DNA of 18,958 nt from an uncultured Coriobacteriales bacterium (GTDB lineage: Bacteria > Actinomycetota > Coriobacteriia > Coriobacteriales > UMGS124), in the NCBI GenBank assembly GCA_903789505.1, contig CAIFEU010000021.1, positions 3,591 to 22,548 of the forward strand. The letters are read 5' to 3'. Made by a program: the position numbers and the translations under genes. The notes below the pieces were generated by a model. It saw only the letters and a list, made by a program, of their open reading frames with translations. It was not told the DNA's origin and did not search any database. Within the stretch, counting starts at the first letter, position 1. Each line of letters begins with the position of its first letter. Shown here piece by piece: positions 13,240-18,958 of this stretch.

Positions 13240-13574
13240 TCCTTCTCTCGAGGGATGCTGCCTGCCTCTTTCTGCCCCGAGCTTCCGTCTATAGGCTGAT
13301 AACGAGCCGCTCGGAGTAGCGGCGAACCCGTTCTGCGGCCGCTTCGTTCGGAAGTCGCAAAGCGATGCTTCGGGATTGGCGAAGCGCCCCTTCCGCATCG
13401 AGCCGTTGCCGTCTCCCGTCATCGGAAGTGTCCCTTTGCGACCTCGCTCGGGCGGGCGTGATTGGCTCCTCCTACACTTCTCTCAGCTCATGCGGGGAAG
13501 TCACGTGTGGCGTGACGTGCGGCGATGCCGCGGCATGAGGCAAGCATGGATGCGAGAAGGGAGAGGGAAGGACC
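13240..13574. promoter_or_regulatory. 335-bp gap with palindromic regulator sites
   Basis: No gene is seen. Two palindromes lie close to the ferredoxin gene: GTCACG-TGTGG-CGTGAC (13500-13516), whose T-N13-A core resembles a LysR-type box, and ATGCCGCGGCAT (13525-13536), perfect. A run AAGGGAGAGGGAAGGA (13557-13572) supplies the ribosome binding site. No confident -35/-10 pair was found. Confidence 0.5.
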
Positions 13575-15065
13575 ATGGAGGAGCTCTCGAGAAGGAACTT
13601 CGTCGGTATGGCGGCAACCGTCGCTGCCGCCGTCCCAATGGCGGGCAGCGCGTTCGCCGATGAGAAGTCCGCGGTGTCCTCAGCGGCGGACGCGGCGTCG
13701 GCGGCGAAGGACGGCGAGACGCAGGCTGCCGCCACGGATGCGCTAACGTTCAACGGCGGCGCCCTTACCAGCGCGGAACAGCACGCGACACTCGACTCCT
13801 ATGACTGGACGACCGACCGCCTCACCGTGCAGGGCATTGCCGAGCAGGCCAAGGAGGTCTCCGACGAGGAGGCCCAGGTGATTCTCGACAACGAGCCGAC
13901 CATCACGCAGGACTACGTGCAGGCGGACGGGACCGTGGTTCCCGCCGTGTACATCATGCTGCGCAACCGCCTGCAGCGGCTGGGCCAGGGTGTGGGCAAC
14001 GAGGTGAAGGATGGGTGCTGGGACTACCTCATGCACAACTTCACCGAGGACGAGGCAGCTTTTTATCTCAAGCTGCCGATGTATCGTTACTTCAACGACG
14101 AGGAGGCTGGCGAGGCGGCGGGCATGAGCTCGGAGGACGCCAAGGACCTCTGCGACGATCTCAGCTACCGCGGTCTGCTCAACCGCGTGACCCGTGCCGG
14201 CGTGAACTTCTACCATACTCTGGCGTACGCGCACGGGATGCTCGAGTTCACGATGAACCGTTACGAGGAGGACGGGTACCTCAACGACGTGTTCGGCATG
14301 CTCGGCGCGGACTACAGCTACACGTCGCGCAACCAGGGGTCCGCGATGTACTACACGGTTCCCGTTGAGAAGGACGTCTTGGGCGAGACTGAGGTCCTGC
14401 CCTACACCGACTGGGAGAAGATCATCGACCGCAACGAGGTCCTTGCGGTGAGCCCCTGCCAGTGCCGCACGTTTAAGCCGCTCATGAAGGGCATGAAGCC
14501 GGGCGAGCTGTGCGACCATCCCCTGGAGACCTGCATCTCCACCGGCGAGCAGGCACAGTACTACATCGAGAATGGCATCGGACGGCAGATCGACAAGGAC
14601 GAGGCGAAGCAGATTATCCAGAACAGCGTCGACGCCGGCATGGTGATTGAGGTCATGAACACCAAGCAGTGCGATGTCATCTGCAGCTGCCATGGCGACT
14701 GCTGTGCGATTCTAAGCGGCTACATCGCGATGGGCGGCGATGTGGAAAACCTCAAGTACGTGTCGAACTACCAGCTGGAGGTTGACCGCGAGAAGTGCAT
14801 CAAGTGTGGCGCGTGCGTCGACCGCTGCCCCATGTTCACGATTGAGATGACCGACGACGGCCCCCAGGTCGGCAACCTGTGTGTGCGCTGCGGCCAGTGC
14901 GCCACGGTCTGCCCCGTCGGGGCGCGCAAGCTGGTCGCCCGTCCCGAGGACGAGCGCGTCGAGTTGCCCAACAGCATGATTGACGACTACCGCGCGAAGG
15001 CGCTCGAGCGGGCGAAGCGCGGCTACATCAAGGACTTCGACCCTGCGAAGGTTCAGGCACAGTAA
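13575..15065 (+). CDS. Tat-exported multi-cysteine dicluster 4Fe-4S protein
   Basis: A 496-aa iron-sulfur protein. Residues 1-28 are a twin-arginine signal: SRRNFV, a hydrophobic stretch AATVAAAVPMAG, and an AFA cleavage site, so the folded protein is exported. An Ala/Ser-rich linker follows. The C-terminus holds a bacterial ferredoxin domain with two motifs, CIKCGACVDRCP (408-419) and CVRCGQCATVCP (436-447). The middle adds further cysteines in SPCQCRTF (293-300), CDHPLETC (313-320) and CDVICSCHGDCC (366-377), a pattern shared by anaerobe ferredoxin-like proteins and possibly ligating another cluster. It should carry electrons outside the membrane; the partner is unknown. The start has GGGAAGGA just upstream. 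HypA follows after 77 nt. Confidence 0.9.
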   Translation: MEELSRRNFVGMAATVAAAVPMAGSAFADEKSAVSSAADAASAAKDGETQAAATDALTFNGGALTSAEQHATLDSYDWTTDRLTVQGIAEQAKEVSDEEAQVILDNEPTITQDYVQADGTVVPAVYIMLRNRLQRLGQGVGNEVKDGCWDYLMHNFTEDEAAFYLKLPMYRYFNDEEAGEAAGMSSEDAKDLCDDLSYRGLLNRVTRAGVNFYHTLAYAHGMLEFTMNRYEEDGYLNDVFGMLGADYSYTSRNQGSAMYYTVPVEKDVLGETEVLPYTDWEKIIDRNEVLAVSPCQCRTFKPLMKGMKPGELCDHPLETCISTGEQAQYYIENGIGRQIDKDEAKQIIQNSVDAGMVIEVMNTKQCDVICSCHGDCCAILSGYIAMGGDVENLKYVSNYQLEVDREKCIKCGACVDRCPMFTIEMTDDGPQVGNLCVRCGQCATVCPVGARKLVARPEDERVELPNSMIDDYRAKALERAKRGYIKDFDPAKVQAQ

Positions 15066-15142
15066 GGCGGTGCCCGACGGGGCCGTCGGTGGGTCGGGGC
15101 GGCGCGCGAGGGGTGCGCCCGAGGCGATGGGAGGCGTGCGCT

Positions 15143-15541
15143 ATGCACGAGATGGCGCTCGTTCATGATGTGCTCGACGTGGTGCTCGACCAGGCGGAGT
15201 CGTGCGGTGCAACCGAGGTGAAGGCGGTCTATCTCACGATTGGTTTCGCGCGCGACGTCATGGACGAACTGATGGATGGCCTCTTCAAGTACCTCGCGCG
15301 CGGGACGGTTGCCGAGCACGCCGACCTCGTGATTCGGCGCGTCCCAATCACCGCGCGATGTAACGGCTGCGGCGGGGTATGGCACGTCAACTTTCTCGAC
15401 GAGTCGACGTGGACCTGCCCCGCCTGCGGCGCCGTGCGTGACTATCGCCTCAACTCAGGCATGGAGTTCTACATCAGCCGAATCGAGGTCGCGGGTGCCG
15501 CCCCCGTACGGCACGTCAAGGAGCGCGCCACCTGCGCGTAG
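15143..15541 (+). CDS. hypA: Hydrogenase nickel incorporation protein HypA
   Basis: A 132-aa HypA metallochaperone, which delivers nickel to [NiFe] hydrogenase (or urease) maturation in the cytoplasm. The N-terminal MHEMALVHDV gives the nickel ligand His2. The zinc site has two CxxC pairs, CNGC (73-76) and CPAC (92-95), and the usual SGMEFYISRIEV end follows. Length is slightly above the 113-120 aa norm because of a short tail (AGAAPVRHVKERATCA). The strand usually reading IGELSGV in HypA is IGFARDV here. The ATG at 15143 is chosen because MHE is obligatory and GGGAGG stands 8 nt upstream. It is probably co-transcribed with the Tat ferredoxin; no hydrogenase, hypB or hypCDEF is in the window. 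Confidence 0.93.
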   Translation: MHEMALVHDVLDVVLDQAESCGATEVKAVYLTIGFARDVMDELMDGLFKYLARGTVAEHADLVIRRVPITARCNGCGGVWHVNFLDESTWTCPACGAVRDYRLNSGMEFYISRIEVAGAAPVRHVKERATCA

Positions 15542-15570
15542 CGCCGGTGCGCTGGCCTCGGTGCCTCCGT

Positions 15571-15599
15571 CCCGCGCGCCGCCGCGCGGGTGCTATCCT
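15571..15599 (+). promoter_or_regulatory. Hairpin and extended -10 promoter before the Uma2 gene
   Basis: CCCGCGCG (15571-15578) pairs perfectly with CGCGCGGG (15583-15590) and probably closes the hypA unit. Directly after it, TG-C-TATCCT (15591-15599) is an extended -10; transcription would start near 15606, about 50 nt before the gene. Confidence 0.55.
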
Positions 15600-15655
15600 G
15601 TCCGTACGGATGCGCTCGCCGACGGGTGCGCCGGGACGAGGACGGAGGCCATGCG

Positions 15656-16204
15656 ATGTCGCTTCCCAAGCCAACGATGACCGCGCAGGACTACTGGGCG
15701 CTGCCCGAGGGGGAGCGCGCCGAGCTCATCGACGGCGAGCTGTGGGACCTCGCCGCGCCGAGCCGGCTGCACCAGGCAATCGCCTCGGAGCTCATCACCG
15801 CGCTGAGCAATCACATCTCGTCCCACGGGGGGTCCTGCCGTGCGTACGTTGCCCCGTTCGCGGTGAACCTCTTCGCCGACGACTCGACGATCGTGGAGCC
15901 CGACCTGCTCGTCGTCTGCGACCGCGGCAAGCTCACCGACCGCGGCTGCGACGGCGCGCCCGACCTCGTCGTGGAGATCGTCTCGCCCGCCAGCCGCCAG
16001 ATGGACTACGGCACGAAGCTCAACCTCTACCGCGAGGCGGGCGTGCGCGAGTACTGGATCGTCGACCCCTCGATGGGCCGCACGATGGCGTACCGCTTCG
16101 ACGTGGACCCCGCGCCTGCGTTCTACCCGTTCGCGACGCCCGTGCCCTGCGGCGTGCTCGAGGGGCTCCAGGTCGACTTCGCGGCCATCGTCGCCGACGC
16201 GTAG
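15656..16204 (+). CDS. Uma2 family (DUF820) putative restriction-endonuclease-like protein
   Basis: A 182-aa protein of the Uma2/DUF820 family, PD-(D/E)xK nuclease fold. Seen in order: YWALPEGERAELIDGELWDL (13-32) with the family's E-L-I-D-G-E motif, HQAIASELITALSNHI, the catalytic-region VEPDLLVVCD, DLVVEIVSPASRQMDYGTKL (102-121) with the acidic residue in VEI and a lysine in TKL, and REAGVREYWIVDP. The family is abundant in cyanobacteria and scattered elsewhere, often near mobile genes; its biological role is not settled. The ATG at 15656 has GGAGG 7 nt upstream; an earlier in-frame ATG at 15590 lies before the promoter and gives an unlike start. It seems to be a single-gene unit. Confidence 0.93.
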   Translation: MSLPKPTMTAQDYWALPEGERAELIDGELWDLAAPSRLHQAIASELITALSNHISSHGGSCRAYVAPFAVNLFADDSTIVEPDLLVVCDRGKLTDRGCDGAPDLVVEIVSPASRQMDYGTKLNLYREAGVREYWIVDPSMGRTMAYRFDVDPAPAFYPFATPVPCGVLEGLQVDFAAIVADA

Positions 16205-16473
16205 GTGGCCGCGAGGCGCCTGCCGAGAGCGCATGTCGGCAGAGCTCCCCGCCGCCGGAGCTCGCATGCCGCCCGAGCGCACACCTCGCCCGAGCTCATG
16301 CGCCGACCGAGTTAGCTCGCCGCGCGCCCTGCGCACGGCGTCGTCGCCCCGTCGCCGCCGGCGTGGCGCGCCTGCGCAGAACCCAGCCTTGACCTGCGCG
16401 TCACCCCTCCGAAACAATGCCGCCGTAGTCTCAGGGGGACGTTTCCGCGCGATGCTGAAGGGAAGGTTCTCCG
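16205..16473 (+). promoter_or_regulatory. Gap with promoter for the cyclase-family gene
   Basis: After the Uma2 stop, TGCCGA/TCGGCA form a short stem around 16217-16237. The next 100 bp contain loosely repeated GAGCTC/GCATGC units and no gene. A candidate promoter is TTGACC (16389-16394), 18 bp, AACAAT (16413-16418). AAGGGAAGG before 16474 supplies the ribosome binding site. Confidence 0.5.
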
Positions 16474-17244
16474 ATGGCAGACAACAAGCTGTGGGACATG
16501 GTCAAGGAGCTCAAGGGGCCGGGCTACAAGTGGGTCGACCTCACGCACGAGCTCAGCCCCGAGACCCCGCACTGGTACGGGTTCGCGCCGCTGAAGAACG
16601 AGCTGCTGTTCGACTACCGCGAGGGCACCGACCCCGACAAGCTCGCGCCGATGCGCTGCTGGCAGATCACGGTCGCCAGCCAGTACGGCACCCACATGGA
16701 CGTGCCGCTGCACTTCCACGGCGACGGCCGCGACATGGCGTCGATTCGCGTCGACGAGATGGTCAACCCGCTGTGCGTCATCGACAAGCACGAGGAGTGC
16801 GCCGCCAACCCCGAGTTCACGATGCAGGTCGACGACATCCTGGCGTGGGAGAAGGAGCACGGCCGCATCCCCGAGGGCGCGTTCGTGGCGTTCCGCTCCG
16901 ACTGGTACAAGAAGCCCAACCTCGACAACCCCGACGCCGAGGGGCACCCGCACTACCCGGGCTGGGCGCTCGACACGATCAAGTTCCTGGTGGAGCAGCG
17001 CAACATCGCCGCGATCGGCCACGAGCCGGCCGACACCGACCCGAGCTATGTCACGACCAAGGAGGACGCCTACCCCTACCCGGGCGAACAGTACATCCTC
17101 TCGACCGACCGCTTCCAGATCGAGGTCATGCGCAACCTCGACCAGTGCCCTGCGACCGGAGCGATCATCGTGACCGCCTGCCCGCGCCTCAAGGACGGCA
17201 CGGGCTTCTCCACCCGCTGCTTCGCAATCTGCCCCGCAGACTAA
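16474..17244 (+). CDS. Cyclase family protein (kynurenine formamidase-like metal hydrolase)
   Basis: A 256-aa cytoplasmic protein of the cyclase family (Pfam Cyclase; includes bacterial kynurenine formamidase KynB), metal-dependent amide or ester hydrolases. The opening WVDLTHELSPETPHWYGF (20-37) and the metal motif SQYGTHMDVPLHFHGDG (69-85) are clear; His74, Asp76 and His80 are in place, but the first histidine of HxGTHxDxPxH is Gln70. The later GHEPADTDPSYVTTKE region would complete the active site, as in other members. No kyn genes are nearby, so the substrate is open. It is followed by an AhpD-like gene in the same direction, after a long poly-C/poly-G gap. Confidence 0.9.
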   Translation: MADNKLWDMVKELKGPGYKWVDLTHELSPETPHWYGFAPLKNELLFDYREGTDPDKLAPMRCWQITVASQYGTHMDVPLHFHGDGRDMASIRVDEMVNPLCVIDKHEECAANPEFTMQVDDILAWEKEHGRIPEGAFVAFRSDWYKKPNLDNPDAEGHPHYPGWALDTIKFLVEQRNIAAIGHEPADTDPSYVTTKEDAYPYPGEQYILSTDRFQIEVMRNLDQCPATGAIIVTACPRLKDGTGFSTRCFAICPAD

Positions 17245-17267
17245 CGCGGGGGTTCGGCGCCGCGGGG

Positions 17268-17320
17268 CCCCCCCCCCCCCCCCCCCCCCGGGGGGGGGGG
17301 CCCCCCCCGCCCCCCCCCCC
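17268..17320. repeat. Poly-C/poly-G tract
   Basis: About 22 C in a row are followed by about 11 G, about 8 C, one G and about 11 C. Nothing similar occurs elsewhere in the window. The C and G runs can fold back on each other. It lies 23 bp after the cyclase stop and may be a real slippage-prone tract or terminator, or a sequencing/assembly artefact. The remaining gap to 17626 shows no gene and no confident promoter; TTGCGCTAGGCT around 17474-17485 is a weak candidate. Confidence 0.8.
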
Positions 17321-17626
17321 GCCGGGGGCGGAGACCCGGCCCCGCGGCGCCCGCGACCCGTCCGCGCGCGAGGCCGGTGGCACGCCGGCAGCGCGGTCCC
17401 GAGCGGGCGCCTTCGACGAGGCCCCGTCGCTTCCCGGTGCATTCCGCCCCCGAGCCCTTGCGGCGCGGGGCGGTTGCGCTAGGCTAGCGTCGGGGCCGTC
17501 CCATATCCGCGCCTCCCGTGCGCGGCACGGTCACATGGCGCGTCCGGCACCAGCCGGGGCGCGCCGCCGCGCGGCGTGCGGGACGGCGCTACACGAGGAG
17601 CATCACCACCGAGGAGGTCGACGGAC

Positions 17627-18241
17627 ATGGCACTTGAGTTTGACGAGCAGCTGAGCCGCCTGCAGAAGCCCAGCCGTGACGAGATGACCGACGAGGAGTA
17701 CGCGGTCTTCGACAAGAACGTCGAGGCGATGGAGAAGAACTGGGGGTTCATCAACAACCTCTTCAAGATCCTCCCGCTCAACGCCAAGGAGTACATCGGC
17801 TTCCTCGACTTCAAGGGGTCGCTGTTCAACGACACCTGCTACCTCACCGACGCACAGAAGGAGATGATCGGCGTCGTCGTCTCGTCGGTCAACTGCTGCT
17901 GCTACTGCCTGACCACCCACGGTGACAACCTGCGCGGCCTGTGGAAGAACGACCGCCTCGTCGACAAGCTCTCCGGCAACTACCGCGCCTGCAAGAACGA
18001 GCTGAGCGAGCAGGACTACGCGCTGTGCGAGTACGCGTGGTACGTGACGGCCCACCCCCAGGACATCGACCAGGAGCAGGTCGACAAGCTGCGCGAGGTC
18101 GGCTTCGACGACCACCAGATCCTCGAGGCGGCGTTCGTGGCCGGGTTCTTCAACTACACCAACCGCTGGATCTCGACGATCGCGCCCGAGCCCAACCCCG
18201 GGCACTTCCGTCACAACCGCAACTTCCCCGACCCCGAGTAG
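17627..18241 (+). CDS. AhpD-like peroxidase-related protein (carboxymuconolactone decarboxylase family)
   Basis: A 204-aa all-helical protein of the AhpD/carboxymuconolactone decarboxylase family, the 'peroxidase-related' subgroup. The full AhpD signature EX11CX2CX3H is present: Glu79, Cys91, Cys94 and His98 in KEMIGVVVSSVNCCCYCL and TTHGD. Cys90 and Cys92 are additional cysteines next to the active pair. Such proteins reduce peroxides or act as disulfide reductants; the physiological partner is unknown. The start at 17627 is set by GAGGAGGT 9 nt upstream; the open frame before it is Arg-rich non-protein sequence. It is downstream of the cyclase-family gene with a 382-bp gap, so probably has its own promoter. 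Confidence 0.92.
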   Translation: MALEFDEQLSRLQKPSRDEMTDEEYAVFDKNVEAMEKNWGFINNLFKILPLNAKEYIGFLDFKGSLFNDTCYLTDAQKEMIGVVVSSVNCCCYCLTTHGDNLRGLWKNDRLVDKLSGNYRACKNELSEQDYALCEYAWYVTAHPQDIDQEQVDKLREVGFDDHQILEAAFVAGFFNYTNRWISTIAPEPNPGHFRHNRNFPDPE

Positions 18242-18311
18242 GTCGCGGGGGCGCGACGGGGGCGCGGCATCGGGCGCGAATCGTCGCTCCCGGTCGCGCC
18301 GCGCGAGGCGC

Positions 18312-18372
18312 GGGCGGGGCCCTGCGGCGTGCGAGCATGCGTCGCGGGGCCTCGCGTCCCGCAGGGCCGCCC
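18312..18372. repeat. Large inverted repeat before the aminotransferase gene
   Basis: GCCCTGCGG (18319-18327) pairs perfectly with CCGCAGGGC (18359-18367), and the stem continues outward with GGGCG/CGCCC after a 2-nt bulge. The loop is about 31 nt. It is either the terminator of the AhpD-like gene (no T-run) or part of the next gene's leader. Confidence 0.5.
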
Positions 18373-18417
18373 GGGGCGCGCGGGCGGCGAGGAGGTCGAG
18401 AGGAGGCGCGCCGACCG

Positions 18418-18958
18418 ATGATCTACCTCGACAACGCCGCGACGACGTTCCCCAAGCCGGAGTGCGTCTACGAGGCGTGCGACGACTGGGCGCGCCATCG
18501 CGCGGTGAACGCCGGGCGTGGCGCGTACCGCGCCTCGCGCGCGGCGCGCGCCCGCATAGCGCGGGTGGGGCGGGGGCTCACGCGCCGCGCCGACGCGCGC
18601 GACCAGGCCGACGTCGTACTCGCGCCGAGCTCCACGGTGGCGCTCAACCAGGTCATCAACGGCGCCGGGCTGGGGCCTGACGCCATCGTCTACGTGAGCC
18701 CCTACGAGCACAACGCCGTGCTGCGCCCGGTGGAGCTGCTGCGTCGGCGCGTGGGGTTCGAGGTGGTCGAGCTGCCCCTGGCGGCCGACCTCTCGATCGA
18801 CCTGGAGGCCACGCGCGCCCTGTTCGCCGCCAAGCCGCCCACGATGGTGGCGCTGACCGCGGCGAGCAACGTGACGGGTTACGTGACGCCTGCGCGCGAG
18901 GTGTTCTCGGTGGCGCGCGAGGCGTCGCGCAGGGCGGCGGCGTCCCCCGCCACCGGCG
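18418..18958 (+). CDS. Class V aminotransferase, cysteine desulfurase family (partial)
   Basis: The first 180 residues of a PLP-dependent class V aminotransferase of the cysteine desulfurase family; the gene runs off the window with no stop. The start MIYLDNAATTFPKPECVYEA (1-20) is diagnostic, followed by NAGRGAYRASRAAR, APSSTVALNQVINGAGL (the usual ATEALN-type phosphate region) and SPYEHNAVLRPVELL, which contains the conserved histidine of EHNA that stacks on PLP. The active-site lysine and the catalytic cysteine would lie beyond the window, so sulfur mobilisation from cysteine cannot be confirmed. AGAGGAGG lies about 11 nt before the ATG, a little far. It could supply sulfur for iron-sulfur clusters or tRNA thiolation. 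Confidence 0.9.
   Translation, partial: MIYLDNAATTFPKPECVYEACDDWARHRAVNAGRGAYRASRAARARIARVGRGLTRRADARDQADVVLAPSSTVALNQVINGAGLGPDAIVYVSPYEHNAVLRPVELLRRRVGFEVVELPLAADLSIDLEATRALFAAKPPTMVALTAASNVTGYVTPAREVFSVAREASRRAAASPATG

Noticed and set aside
16233..17654. Plus-strand frame of 473 codons overlapping the cyclase gene
   Set aside because: Its Pro/Arg-rich translation and poly-Pro/poly-Gly part come from the shifted reading of the cyclase gene and the poly-C/G tract.
1..18958. CRISPR arrays, insertion sequences, tRNA or rRNA genes
   Set aside because: No regularly spaced repeats, transposase, terminal inverted repeats with target duplications or tRNA-like cloverleaf were recognised on either strand.

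Overview
The window is very GC-rich bacterial DNA with short intergenic gaps, strong AGGAGG-type ribosome binding sites and many low-complexity Ala/Gly/Arg-rich protein extensions. The gene content suggests an anaerobic, gut-type actinobacterium of the Coriobacteriia (Eggerthellaceae or Atopobiaceae-like): a Tat-exported dicluster ferredoxin with HypA, a Bcp peroxiredoxin, an Frm2-type nitroreductase, a radical-SAM/queuosine-precursor transporter pair and a CbiMQO metal importer. The taxonomic placement is inference from style and content; no rRNA or tRNA gene is present.

Layout. 1-5335: a small unknown protein and a UPF0178 (YaiI-like) protein on +; Bcp peroxiredoxin on -; an unknown 164-aa protein overlapping an 8-oxoguanine DNA glycosylase on +; a small four-helix membrane protein and its TetR-family regulator on -, the regulator preceded by a 27-bp palindromic operator; and a 59-aa protein (5156-5335, -) that ordinary length cut-offs would miss. 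5726-8169: an Frm2-like nitroreductase, then a two-gene unit (ATGA overlap) of a radical SAM protein and a YhhQ-type queuosine precursor transporter, probably queuine/queuosine salvage. 8353-12113: an unknown coiled-coil-like protein whose frame runs through three hairpins, then a three-gene ECF metal importer (CbiM/NikM with fused C-terminal domain, EcfT, EcfA with a His-rich extension).

12256-15541: LysR regulator, Tat-exported multi-Cys ferredoxin and HypA, visibly less GC-rich than the flanks. 15656-18241: Uma2-family nuclease-like protein, cyclase-family (kynurenine-formamidase-like) hydrolase and an AhpD-like peroxidase-related protein, the last two separated by a striking poly-C/poly-G tract. 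From 18418 a class V aminotransferase (cysteine desulfurase family) runs off the end.

How it fits together. The nickel-type ligands in the CbiM protein (Met1-His2 and His67), no recognisable B12 box in its leader, and hypA about 3 kb downstream make nickel supply a plausible theme for the middle of the window. The most unusual signals are the reading frame through its own terminators (8353-8832), the hairpin between the Shine-Dalgarno and the start codon of the radical SAM gene, the His-rich extension of the transporter ATPase, and a shared TGnTAnnnT extended -10 motif in front of five genes.
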